Shown here piece by piece: positions 25,855 through 33,684 of a DNA stretch of 64,000 nucleotides. The position numbers and the translations under genes are program-made. The first letter of the stretch is position 1. Every line of letters begins with the position of its first letter. The notes under the pieces were generated by a model, which worked only from the letters and a program-made list of their open reading frames with translations, made no database searches and was not told the origin of the DNA. The stretch is from positions 1 through 64,000 of the forward strand of contig CAMXXV010000002.1 of assembly GCA_947253285.1 (NCBI GenBank), in the 5' to 3' direction. This DNA comes from an uncultured Candidatus Saccharibacteria bacterium. GTDB taxonomy: Bacteria; Patescibacteriota; Saccharimonadia; Saccharimonadales; Saccharimonadaceae.

Positions 25855-27726
25855 CTATTTCTTATCGACAACTTCGCCTTCTACTGGGCCGTCGTCTTTC
25901 TTATTATTCTTGCTTGCCTCTTGTGCAGCTTGCTGATACAGCTTAGCGCCAACCTTCTGAATCGCTTCCGACAAAGTCTTCTGAGCTGACTCTAGTTCGC
26001 TCTTATCTTCTGACTTGAGATGGGTTTCAGCTTCCTTAATAGCAGCTTCAACCGCCTTCTTGTCATCTTCAGAAATTTTGTCCTTAAACTCATCTGGCAT
26101 CTTCTTTGCCTGATAAATCGTATTCTCTAGCTGATTACGGGCATCAATTGCTTCACGCTTTTCCTTATCTTCTGAAGCGTGTGCTTCAGCTTCAGCCTGT
26201 GCCTTAGCAATATCTTCCTTTGACAGATTACCACTGTTTTGAATCGTAATCGACTGCTCCTTGCCGGCACCTTTGTCCTTAGCGGTGACATTTAAAATGC
26301 CGTTGGCATCGATATTAAAGGTAACTTCAATCTGCGGAATGCCACGTGGCGCTGGCGCAATACCATCCAAAATAAAGCGACCGAGCGACTTATTATCCGC
26401 AGCAAACTCACGTTCACCCTGCAAAACATTGATTTCTACCTGAGGTTGGTTATCGGATGCAGTTGAAAAGACCTGCGACTTGCTAGTCGGAATAGTTGAG
26501 TTACGGTCAATTAACTTAGTTGACACACCGCCCATAGTTTCGATACCAAGACTCAATGGAGTAACATCAAGTAACAAGACATCCTTTACGTCACCAGCAA
26601 GCACGCCACCCTGAATTGCAGCGCCATCAGCAACAACTTCATCTGGATTTACACCAGCCATTGGTTCCTTGCCGAAGATTTCCTTGGCCTTCTCAATCAC
26701 CGCTGGCATACGAGTCATGCCACCAACCAAGACAACGTGACCAAGCTCACTTGGTTTAACACCAGCGTCATCCATTGCCTTACGGCACGGAATTGCCAAG
26801 CGGTCAAGCAAATCAGCACACAATTCCTCAAGCTTAGCACGCGTCAATGTAGTCTCAAAGTGCTTTGGACCTGAGGCGTCAGCCGTAATAAATGGTAGAC
26901 TTACCTCATATTCCGTAGTAGTGCTAAGTTCCTTCTTTGCCTTTTCGGCTTCGTCCTTCAAGCGTTGCATAGCAGCCTTGTCGGATGACAAGTCAATGCC
27001 AGTTTCATTCTTAAATTCATCAATAAAGTGACGAACAATCCGGTTATCGAAGTCCTCGCCACCAAGGTGAGTATCACCATTCGTAGACTTAACTTCAAAC
27101 ACGCCGTCGCCAAGTTCCAAAATAGACACATCAAACGTACCACCACCAAGGTCAAATACTACAATTTTTTCATCAGCATTCTTCTCTAGACCATAGGCCA
27201 AAGCAGCAGCAGTCGGTTCGTTAACAATACGCTTCACCTCAAGGCCAGCAATTTTACCAGCATCCTTAGTTGCTTGGCGCTGCGAATCATCAAAGTAAGC
27301 TGGCACCGTAATAACGGCTTCCGTCACTGGATGACCCAAGTAACTTTCCGCATCAGCCTTGATTTTAGCTAGCACCATTGCGCTAATTTCCTCTGGGCTA
27401 TACACCTTGCCATTAATTTCAACCGCAGCATTGCCCTTGTTATTGACAATCTTATATGGCATTACGCCCAGGTCCTTCTGGACTTCCTTGTCAGTGAAGC
27501 GGCGACCCATTAAACGCTTAATAGCGTAAATAGTATTCTCAGCATTTACTACACGCTGACGCTGCGCCACCTGACCAACTAGGCGTTCACCTTTCTTATT
27601 AATCGCTACCACCGATGGAGTAGTGCGATTACCTTCTTTATTAGCAATAATTTCTGGTTTACCAGCTAGCAAATACGCTACTGCGCTGTTAGTTGTACCA
27701 AGATCAATTCCAATTATCGTACCCAT
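25855..27726 (-). CDS. dnaK: Chaperone DnaK (Hsp70)
   Basis: ATP-dependent chaperone. Starts MGTIIGIDLGTTNSAVAYL; nucleotide-binding domain with VFDLGGGTFDVSIL and VVLVGGMTRMPAV; substrate-binding domain from about residue 385 (DVTPLSLGIETMGG); acidic/lysine C-terminus DDGPVEGEVVDKK, a DnaK tail. 623 aa, normal. Ribosome site AAAGGAG. Preceded by a CIRCE operator, TTGACA promoter and a 5'-leader hairpin, so controlled by HrcA. Confidence 0.97.
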   Translation of the reverse strand: MGTIIGIDLGTTNSAVAYLLAGKPEIIANKEGNRTTPSVVAINKKGERLVGQVAQRQRVVNAENTIYAIKRLMGRRFTDKEVQKDLGVMPYKIVNNKGNAAVEINGKVYSPEEISAMVLAKIKADAESYLGHPVTEAVITVPAYFDDSQRQATKDAGKIAGLEVKRIVNEPTAAALAYGLEKNADEKIVVFDLGGGTFDVSILELGDGVFEVKSTNGDTHLGGEDFDNRIVRHFIDEFKNETGIDLSSDKAAMQRLKDEAEKAKKELSTTTEYEVSLPFITADASGPKHFETTLTRAKLEELCADLLDRLAIPCRKAMDDAGVKPSELGHVVLVGGMTRMPAVIEKAKEIFGKEPMAGVNPDEVVADGAAIQGGVLAGDVKDVLLLDVTPLSLGIETMGGVSTKLIDRNSTIPTSKSQVFSTASDNQPQVEINVLQGEREFAADNKSLGRFILDGIAPAPRGIPQIEVTFNIDANGILNVTAKDKGAGKEQSITIQNSGNLSKEDIAKAQAEAEAHASEDKEKREAIDARNQLENTIYQAKKMPDEFKDKISEDDKKAVEAAIKEAETHLKSEDKSELESAQKTLSEAIQKVGAKLYQQAAQEASKNNKKDDGPVEGEVVDKK

Positions 27727-27752
27727 ATGCTCCTTTCCTTAGAACAATACCC

Positions 27753-27777
27753 TGGCAGTCAGCTTACCTAACTGCCA
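27753..27777 (-). promoter_or_regulatory. dnaK 5'-leader hairpin
   Basis: A 10-bp stem with one G-U pair and a 5-nt loop lies at the very 5' end of the dnaK mRNA, a few nt after the predicted start at about 27780. It could stabilise the mRNA. Confidence 0.55.
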
Positions 27778-27786
27778 ACTATCTCT

Positions 27787-27824
27787 AGTGTAGTACGTTG
27801 GCACTCGTATGTCAAGAGTGCCAA
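27787..27824 (-). promoter_or_regulatory. CIRCE operator and promoter of dnaK
   Basis: CIRCE TTGGCACTC-N9-GAGTGCCAA at 27798-27824, perfect 9-bp arms. Within it lies -35 TTGACA (27810-27815), 17 bp from TACACT (27787-27792). HrcA bound to CIRCE would cover the -35, giving direct repression. Confidence 0.92.
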
Positions 27825-27844
27825 TTGTAGTAATATAGTCAACA

Positions 27845-28321
27845 CTATTTACGTGTCACACTCACCATAGCTGGGCGTAAAACTTGCCCATGATAGAGGT
27901 AGCCCGTGCGAAGTACCGCCTTCACTACCTCAGTATCGCCTTCTGACTCATCGAACTGAATTGCGTTATGCTGGTTGTGGTCAAATAAATCACCTGATTT
28001 CACTGTTATCGGTTCTACCCCAAGTTCACCCAAGGACTTCAGTAGTTTAGCACGCATCGCAGCCACGCCCTTTACCCACTCATTTTCCGCTAAATCAGCC
28101 GGCACTTGTGCTGTTGCGCTATCAATAATATCAATCGTCGGCAATAATTTACCTAGTATACGCTCTGCTGACCGCAATTGCGCCGCAGCAATATCCTGCT
28201 CAGTATGCTTACGATAATTCTCGAAATCAGCCCGCGTCCGTTGCAAATCATTGGTCAACTCGGCTATTTTTGCCGATTGCTCCGACTGCTTGATATCATT
28301 ATGCTTATCATCTTGCTTCAT
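27845..28321 (-). CDS. grpE: Nucleotide exchange factor GrpE
   Basis: ADP-release factor of DnaK. N-terminal coiled coil (AKIAELTNDLQRTRADFENYRKH) and C-terminal beta domain (FDHNQHNAIQ, VLRTGYLYHGQVLRPAMVSV). Start ATG 28321 (158 aa) is chosen because GGGAGGAC lies 6 nt before it; the longer ORF from 28342 has none. Overlaps hrcA by 14 nt, so hrcA-grpE is coupled. Confidence 0.95.
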   Translation of the reverse strand: MKQDDKHNDIKQSEQSAKIAELTNDLQRTRADFENYRKHTEQDIAAAQLRSAERILGKLLPTIDIIDSATAQVPADLAENEWVKGVAAMRAKLLKSLGELGVEPITVKSGDLFDHNQHNAIQFDESEGDTEVVKAVLRTGYLYHGQVLRPAMVSVTRK

Positions 28322-29051
28322 TATTGTCCTCCCGTAAAACATGTTCCAGCATTCGCCCTGCCTCTAAAACTAGCATCATCACCCGCGCATAACTTTGGCG
28401 CGTAGGCCCTAGCACGCCAATGTAGCTATGGTCTGAATACGGCGAATTAAATCGACTAATTATTAATGACGAGCCGCTGTCGCGACCAATTGGATTCTCC
28501 GACCCAATAAATACATTCAGTACATCATTCGGGGCAGTTTCCCTGAGCCATGGTTCTAGATTATCTAGTAGCGACGCCACTGAACGTACATGGTCGCCGT
28601 TTTCAAACTCTGGCTGTGAGAATAAATTACTGATACCAGACATGTACAATTGCTCGCCGATAGTAGCTAGACCCAAATTGTGCGTCGCTTCCACCAGAGA
28701 ATCTACTGCCGCCCGAATTGCCAAATCAGCCCTGTCGGGCGATGCCATAACCCGCGCTCGAATCGCCTTAGCCTGACGCTGCTCTTTTGTATTGTTGCTA
28801 CGCGCCATTGCGCCAGTCTCAACAATACTATTAACATACAAACGATACCCCTTATCGGTTGGTATACGCCCAGAAGAAGTATGGGTATGCTTGAGATACC
28901 CCATCTTTTCTAACTGCGCCATCTCGCTACGCATGGTAGCTGGCGACACATCAAACAACTTAGCTAGGAGCACACTGCCCACTGGAACAGCTAGCTCAGC
29001 GTACTGCTCCACCATAGCTTTCAAAATCCGCGCTTGGCGCTCAGTCATCAT
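28308..29051 (-). CDS. hrcA: Heat-inducible transcription repressor HrcA (short form)
   Basis: Repressor of CIRCE-controlled chaperone genes. The N-terminal winged helix is intact (LAKLFDVSPATMRSEMAQLEKMGYL, HTSSGRIPTDKGYRLYV). C-terminal GAF-like part ends with YIGVLGPTRQSYARVMMLVLE, the conserved tail. At 247 aa it is shorter than the usual ~340, implying loss of much of the inserted dimerisation domain. -10 TATCAT lies 6 nt before ATG, so leaderless; CIRCE overlaps the promoter, indicating autoregulation. Confidence 0.94.
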   Translation of the reverse strand: MMTERQARILKAMVEQYAELAVPVGSVLLAKLFDVSPATMRSEMAQLEKMGYLKHTHTSSGRIPTDKGYRLYVNSIVETGAMARSNNTKEQRQAKAIRARVMASPDRADLAIRAAVDSLVEATHNLGLATIGEQLYMSGISNLFSQPEFENGDHVRSVASLLDNLEPWLRETAPNDVLNVFIGSENPIGRDSGSSLIISRFNSPYSDHSYIGVLGPTRQSYARVMMLVLEAGRMLEHVLREDNNEAR

Positions 29052-29057
29052 ACCTAT

Positions 29058-29095
29058 ATGATAATGCTTTGGCGCTCTAATGTCAAGAGTGCCAG
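29058..29095 (-). promoter_or_regulatory. CIRCE operator and promoter of hrcA-grpE
   Basis: CIRCE TTGGCGCTC-N9-GAGTGCCAG at 29069-29095 (two deviations from perfect symmetry). -35 TTGACA (29081-29086) lies in the N9 spacer, 17 bp from TATCAT (29058-29063), 6 nt before the hrcA ATG. Confidence 0.9.
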
Positions 29096-29096
29096 A

Positions 29097-29483
29097 TTAA
29101 TTATGTGCTGGTTGCGAACTACCGTCGTTACTGCCGTTATTATCGCTATCAGTAATGCCGAGGTTCTCGTCATCCAGCTGTTCAGCATTAAAATTACCTA
29201 GGTTCTTTAGCTCACGTTGGTATTTGTCAATTCGCGCATCAAAATCTTTCAGCGCCGCCGCATCAAGCGCGCCAGTCGAACCAAACGGATGGTCGTCCGC
29301 TTCCTTCTTTACTTGCGAGCGCACCTTCTCATAGCCTGGGCGGCTAAGGTCAAGCTGAATTGCGCCACTAACCTGATATATCCGAAGACTAATTGAGGTC
29401 ATTATTATCGTAATAACAACGCACAATAAGATAAAGCAGCTTAGACGATGCCGCGCCACCAAAGCTTGCACTTTATTTAACAT
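29097..29483 (-). CDS. Small single-pass membrane protein, unknown
   Basis: Not recognised. 128 aa; transmembrane helix about 15-36 (CFILLCVVITIIMTSISLRI), then a charged extracytoplasmic part with helix (KDFDARIDKYQRELKNL) and a disordered D/N/S-rich tail. Overlaps the upstream 29473-29979 gene by 11 nt, so coupled to it. Its stop is 2 nt from the hrcA CIRCE. Confidence 0.7.
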   Translation of the reverse strand: MLNKVQALVARHRLSCFILLCVVITIIMTSISLRIYQVSGAIQLDLSRPGYEKVRSQVKKEADDHPFGSTGALDAAALKDFDARIDKYQRELKNLGNFNAEQLDDENLGITDSDNNGSNDGSSQPAHN

Positions 29484-29979
29484 CTAGCCTCTTTCGCACC
29501 GCATTAAACTCATCAACATAATCATGAAACAACCTATCTAGCGTATCTACGCTTTGCTTTAACTTACTACGCTTATCACGCAGTTTAGTTAAACTACTAT
29601 AAAAGTCATCCGGATTAGACCGGCAATCCATGCCAACTAGATTAGTTAAATCGCCATCATAATCGCTGTATAGTGACCGAAAATCCTTCAGCTCGTTACT
29701 ATAATCATCCGTAATGCTCGCTAGTTTGGTTGACGATAAACGGTTCACCGAAACACGGGCATTCATCGCAAAAAATAGGTCGTTCAGTTCGTTGTAGACA
29801 CGCCCGCGGTTAATTCTCAACGCCGCATCGGTTTTTTCAATCTGCGACAGCATCGACTGCGCTGAGGTGCAGCTCACTTTTACCACATCTTGGCTTGGCG
29901 CTGCCACAACTGGCAATGTTATCAAGGTTACAGCCAAGGCCGCAACAAACATACTTAATAAAATTGCCGTTCGCTTCAT
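29473..29979 (-). CDS. Small secreted protein, unknown
   Basis: Not recognised. N-terminal signal peptide (about 1-25, ending VVAAP), then about 140 residues of predicted helices with two cysteines (VSCTSAQS and MDCRS) that may form a disulfide. Start ATG 29979 is chosen since a CTGACA-17-TATAAT promoter ends 7 nt before it; the ORF start at 30000 lies upstream of the predicted transcription start. 168 aa. Operon with the 128-aa membrane protein; divergent from the nuclease. Confidence 0.72.
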   Translation of the reverse strand: MKRTAILLSMFVAALAVTLITLPVVAAPSQDVVKVSCTSAQSMLSQIEKTDAALRINRGRVYNELNDLFFAMNARVSVNRLSSTKLASITDDYSNELKDFRSLYSDYDGDLTNLVGMDCRSNPDDFYSSLTKLRDKRSKLKQSVDTLDRLFHDYVDEFNAVRKRLDVK

Positions 29980-29986
29980 ATTTTCT

Positions 29987-30015
29987 ATTATATAATACAT
30001 ATAGAAAATTGTCAG
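29987..30015 (-). promoter_or_regulatory. Promoter of the 29979 gene (leaderless)
   Basis: CTGACA (30010-30015), 17-bp spacer, TATAAT (29987-29992), 7 nt to ATG 29979. Confidence 0.72.
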
Positions 30016-30029
30016 TTTATATAAAAATC

Positions 30030-30731
30030 ATGGAACAACATTCAGCCCAATATCACCAACGCCGGCGCATTTGGTATGTCGCCATTGCCATACTTATTAT
30101 GTACATAATTTTTGCGCTCATTTATAGCTACTGGCCCGATTTTAATAAATATGATCATGCTAAAAGTTTTGACTTATCAGCGCAAAATTTACTTGAGCAT
30201 TTGCCCGTAAAACCGCTTGATAATAGCAAAAAATATGATCGTAAAAAATTTGGCCACGGTTGGCAGCCGTGGGGAAAGTGCAATACAAGACAGCGAATTT
30301 TACAGCGCGACCTCACAGACAAGACGCTTGATGGCTGTCATGTCATAGCTGGCAAATTATATGACCTCTATACCGGAAATTTTATGATCATAAAAAACAA
30401 GGCTGAGATGCACAAAAATGTACAAATTGATCATGTTGTCGCCCTTGCTAATGCTTGGCAAACTGGCGCCGCAGAACTATCGCCCGCACGCCGGCAAGAA
30501 CTTGCCAATGATGACTTGGAGTTATTGGCCGTCAGTAGCAAAAGTAACTTACAAAAGTCTAGTAGCGATGCCAACCAATGGCTGCCCACTAATATCAAAT
30601 TCCGCTGCGCTTATGTAGCACGCCAGATTGCCGTAAAAATCCGCTACCACCTATGGGTAACCGCTGCCGAAAAAGCCACTATGAAAAAAATAATCGGGCA
30701 CTGCCCTATGCTAGCAGTGCCCGAACACTAA
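30030..30731 (+). CDS. Membrane-anchored HNH nuclease (DUF1524/GmrSD C-terminal-like)
   Basis: Probable extracytoplasmic nuclease. Basic start and transmembrane helix at about 13-35, then a domain with WGKCNTRQRILQRDL, the HNH-type DHVVALANAWQTGA, NDDLELLAVSSKSNLQKS, NQWLPTN and C-terminal FRCAYVARQIAVKIRYHLWV, the pattern of secreted DUF1524-like HNH endonucleases. Four Cys probably make disulfides. 233 aa. Start ATG 30030 since the longer frame crosses the divergent promoter region; TATATA lies 6 nt upstream. Plausible role: degrading external DNA to scavenge nucleotides (inference). Its last codons contain the terminator of the convergent ABC operon. Confidence 0.85.
   Translation: MEQHSAQYHQRRRIWYVAIAILIMYIIFALIYSYWPDFNKYDHAKSFDLSAQNLLEHLPVKPLDNSKKYDRKKFGHGWQPWGKCNTRQRILQRDLTDKTLDGCHVIAGKLYDLYTGNFMIIKNKAEMHKNVQIDHVVALANAWQTGAAELSPARRQELANDDLELLAVSSKSNLQKSSSDANQWLPTNIKFRCAYVARQIAVKIRYHLWVTAAEKATMKKIIGHCPMLAVPEH
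30685..30723 (-). terminator. ABC-operon terminator inside the 3' end of the nuclease gene
   Basis: A 10-bp perfect stem (30695-30704 with 30714-30723) is followed on the minus strand by ATTATTTTTTT. It serves the convergent ABC permease, which ends at 30742, while encoding the last residues of the nuclease on the plus strand. Confidence 0.8.
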
Positions 30732-30741
30732 ACTCGGTTAT

Positions 30742-32004
30742 TTATGCCTTACCGAATAGTTTAGAAACCTTCTTAACGAAGCCGAGACTCTTGAGTGACA
30801 GCTTTTTATTGTACGAAATTGCCCCAATCTGGAACAGCTTAGCAGCCAATAGCATCACTACTATAATCGACACTATCATAATAGTGAAAACAATGGCCGC
30901 ATCCTGCATTGTTAAATAGCCCATGGCATTACGTACTAGTAGCGGAATTGGCGCCGTAAATGGAAAATACATTAAAATCTGTGCAACTAAATCAGCCTTA
31001 GCTGTAATATATATGTTAAGCGCATAGAGTGGTATAAACACCAGCATCATTACAATTCCAGTATATTGGCTGGCTTCCTTCGCGGTCGGCGACACCGCTC
31101 CCATACCAACTAGTGCTCCACAAATTAGCATTAAACTAAGCACAAAAATACCAAACCCTACGCCAAGCCTTACCGGATCAAGCGGAATCTGTGAAATAAA
31201 TGGTATAATTCCACCAGCAAATTCAGGCTTAAAAATGCGTAGTCCAGCAAACACTAACACCAATATGCCCACCATCTCAAAAATCTGCACAAATATCAAT
31301 GAAATGTAGGCCATAATTTTAGCTAAGATAAAAGTCCGGCTATTAATCGTAGTTAGAATAATCTCGGTAACACGATTCTCCTTTTCTTCGGTGGTCGAAT
31401 TAACCATCATACTACCGTAAACCGACAAAATCAGATAGAACACAATAATCAACGCCCCCGGAGCAATCATCTCAGCAATCGGGTTGATTGGCTTGCCATC
31501 ACGATAATTCTGCGTATTATACCTCACGGTTGACTTTGTCATACTTGTCAAATTGTCTGACATACGACGCTTCGCACTCTTTGAAAGAATATCCTTCGAA
31601 ATATCCTCATAGCGGCCGCCTTCCATCATTCCAATATAGTTTTGGTCAATCGTAACCGGCATATTACTGAGGTTCTTAGGATAGTGAATTACGGCATCAA
31701 GTTTCTTGCTCATTAAATCGCGCTCGCTACCAGCCAAATCGCGCGTCAAATGTGCGCCCGTACCAGCAATATCGTCTTTATTGATTAAACCACTATCATC
31801 AATTATCGCAATCTTGTACGATGCATTTCTAGCAGCTTCGATATTGTCGTGCGATGTTTTCTGGGAAAACACTGAAATGCCCGCAATTATAAATATAATA
31901 GCTGGCACAATTAGGATGCTAAGCCAAAACATCTTTTTCTTCATGGTGCGTATCATCTCAAAACGATACACTGTACCAAAATTATGGCCAAATAACTTAC
32001 TCAT
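30742..32004 (-). CDS. ABC-2 type transporter permease (NatB-like)
   Basis: Membrane component of an exporter. First transmembrane helix at about 26-46 (MFWLSILIVPAIIFIIAGISVF), a ~130-residue extracytoplasmic loop, then five or more helices (LIIVFYLILSVYGSMMV, LILVFAGL region, FGIFVLSLMLICGALVGMGA, VMMLVFIPLYALNI, AIVFTIMIVSIIVVMLLAAKL). Start ATG 32004 is chosen because AAGGAG precedes it; it overlaps the ATPase by 8 nt. 420 aa. Similar proteins export Na+ or antibiotics; the substrate is not assignable. Confidence 0.85.
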   Translation of the reverse strand: MSKLFGHNFGTVYRFEMIRTMKKKMFWLSILIVPAIIFIIAGISVFSQKTSHDNIEAARNASYKIAIIDDSGLINKDDIAGTGAHLTRDLAGSERDLMSKKLDAVIHYPKNLSNMPVTIDQNYIGMMEGGRYEDISKDILSKSAKRRMSDNLTSMTKSTVRYNTQNYRDGKPINPIAEMIAPGALIIVFYLILSVYGSMMVNSTTEEKENRVTEIILTTINSRTFILAKIMAYISLIFVQIFEMVGILVLVFAGLRIFKPEFAGGIIPFISQIPLDPVRLGVGFGIFVLSLMLICGALVGMGAVSPTAKEASQYTGIVMMLVFIPLYALNIYITAKADLVAQILMYFPFTAPIPLLVRNAMGYLTMQDAAIVFTIMIVSIIVVMLLAAKLFQIGAISYNKKLSLKSLGFVKKVSKLFGKA

Positions 32005-32752
32005 CGTCTTTGTCTCCTTCGTAAACTTTAATAAATACATCGCGAAGCGACTTTTCGCCATATTTATGCTCAACTTCCTCTGGTGTACCATAGGCCTCGG
32101 CCACGCCGTTCTTTAATAACAATACACGGTCGCAAAGATGTTCCACATCTTCCATCTGGTGGCTAATCATGACAATGGTAGCGCCGCGTTCCCTGCTCTC
32201 CATAATAAGTTGCATTAGCAGCTTGCAGTTCACTGGGTCAAAACCCTTAGTCGGCTCATCTAGCACTAATAACTCTGGGTCGTTCATTAAAGCAACGCCG
32301 AGCTGAATTTTTTGCTGCTGGCCACCACTCAATTTATCAAGACGCGTATTGGCATACTCGGTCATCTTAACACGCTCTAGATATTGCTTGATGTACTGAT
32401 TGGCATCCTGACGCGACATACCTTTTAGCTGACCAAGAAATCGCATAGCATCAGCTACCGTCTCTTTACGATACAGTCCCCGCTCCTCCGGCAAATAGCC
32501 CAATTTAATACCGCTATCAACCCTATATGGAGCACCATCTACCAACAATTCTCCCGAAGTTGGTTTGTAAACGCCGAACAGTGCGCGCAACGTTGTAGTC
32601 TTACCGCTACCGTTACTACCAAGTAGTCCAAATACTTCGCCACGCTTAACCTCAAACGACAAATCCTTAATAACATGTTTGTCGCCAAAATCCATTTTAA
32701 AATGCTTAACAGTGATAACATCACTCTTGTCAGCAGCTCGGGACTCTACCAT
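31997..32752 (-). CDS. ABC transporter ATP-binding protein (NatA-like)
   Basis: ATPase partner of the downstream permease. Walker A LLGSNGSGKTTTLRAL, Q-loop region GYLPEERGLYRKETV, signature LSGGQQQKIQLGVAL, Walker B LLVLDEPTKGFD, H-loop MISHQ. The EERGLY Q-loop and QQQKIQ signature are typical of NatA-type ATPases. 251 aa. AAAGGAT ribosome site; TATAAT promoter (32797-32802) directly after the DsbA-like stop codon. Confidence 0.93.
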   Translation of the reverse strand: MVESRAADKSDVITVKHFKMDFGDKHVIKDLSFEVKRGEVFGLLGSNGSGKTTTLRALFGVYKPTSGELLVDGAPYRVDSGIKLGYLPEERGLYRKETVADAMRFLGQLKGMSRQDANQYIKQYLERVKMTEYANTRLDKLSGGQQQKIQLGVALMNDPELLVLDEPTKGFDPVNCKLLMQLIMESRERGATIVMISHQMEDVEHLCDRVLLLKNGVAEAYGTPEEVEHKYGEKSLRDVFIKVYEGDKDDE

Positions 32753-32796
32753 TTTTATCCTTTCTTTACCTAGTTGACTGGCAACTATTACACTTA

Positions 32797-32802
32797 ATTA
32801 TA
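32797..32802 (-). promoter_or_regulatory. ABC operon -10 element
   Basis: TATAAT immediately follows the TAG stop of the DsbA-like gene; the leader would be about 36 nt and includes a small AGTTG/CAACT hairpin. Confidence 0.5.
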
Positions 32803-33630
32803 CTACTTTTTTAGACCAAGCAATACCTTGTCTAAAGCGCTCTTCAACGTCTCATACTTTACGGCACCATCTAGCTTCTTACCATTAATATACACCGATG
32901 GTGTACCATTTACCCCCATGCGACGACCGAGTGCGCAGTCTCGCTCAATCTTTGCTTTTACACCATTTGTCTGCGCATTAACAAACTCAGCATTAAATTT
33001 GTCAGCATCCAAGCCCGATTGCCTTGCGTAATCTGTCAAAGTCTTATTGCGTGTTGCTGAATCAACCGCATAACTTACCCACATATCGTTCTGAAACAGC
33101 AAGTCATGCATCTTCCAAAATGCTTGATTGCCACCCAGTTTTGCGGCCGTCTCACCCGCAATTAGCACCGTATCAGAGTTCGGATATGACAAGCTGAAGT
33201 TACGATAAATAAACCTCACACGGTCACCATATTCTTGATGAATCTTGTCAACATAGCTATGCACCGCCTGACAATGAACACAAGCAAAGTCCTCGTATTC
33301 AATTACGGTCACTTTGCTATCCAATTTGCCCTTGATGTGATCTGGGATGACCTTATTAGCCTCATCTTGTGCCATCTCTTTACCGGTCAAATCTTTAAAC
33401 GCCGCCTTTACTTTATCTACTGTAATAGGGTGCTGTGGGTCTAGCTTATCTGCTAACGCCTTCATATCAACACGCCGCGTAGTATTAGAGGTATCTTTAA
33501 CGTCAAACTGACCTTCACCTGGCTTCGGCTGCGAGCTCTTATACCAAAACAGACCGACAAATACCAATACCACTACCACAATCAATACAAACGCTAGGCG
33601 CATGCTGCCTAATTCATTATCTCTTCTCAC
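32803..33630 (-). CDS. Membrane-anchored DsbA-like thiol oxidoreductase
   Basis: Extracytoplasmic thioredoxin-fold protein of the DSBA/Thioredoxin_4 type, likely introducing disulfides in secreted proteins. Signal-anchor about 11-29, spacer, then the CVHC active site at about 117-120 (EYEDFACVHCQAV), cis-Pro loop NGTPSVYING. 275 aa from GTG 33630, chosen for GGAGG 5 nt upstream; a TTG at 33642 opens the frame but lacks support. A TGC-TATACT extended -10 (33657-33662) lies upstream, back to back with the CBS-gene promoter. No DsbB/VKOR is visible in this window. Confidence 0.9.
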   Translation of the reverse strand: MRRDNELGSMRLAFVLIVVVVLVFVGLFWYKSSQPKPGEGQFDVKDTSNTTRRVDMKALADKLDPQHPITVDKVKAAFKDLTGKEMAQDEANKVIPDHIKGKLDSKVTVIEYEDFACVHCQAVHSYVDKIHQEYGDRVRFIYRNFSLSYPNSDTVLIAGETAAKLGGNQAFWKMHDLLFQNDMWVSYAVDSATRNKTLTDYARQSGLDADKFNAEFVNAQTNGVKAKIERDCALGRRMGVNGTPSVYINGKKLDGAVKYETLKSALDKVLLGLKK

Positions 33631-33656
33631 AATATCCTCCAAATAACATTATTACT

Positions 33657-33678
33657 AGTATAGCATAAATGCTATAAT
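33657..33678. promoter_or_regulatory. Back-to-back divergent extended -10 promoters
   Basis: Minus-strand TGC-TATACT (hexamer 33657-33662) and plus-strand TGC-TATAAT (hexamer 33673-33678) form a near-perfect inverted repeat with only 10 bp between hexamers. The plus promoter is 6 nt before the CBS-gene ATG. Confidence 0.65.
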
Positions 33679-33684
33679 AATATT

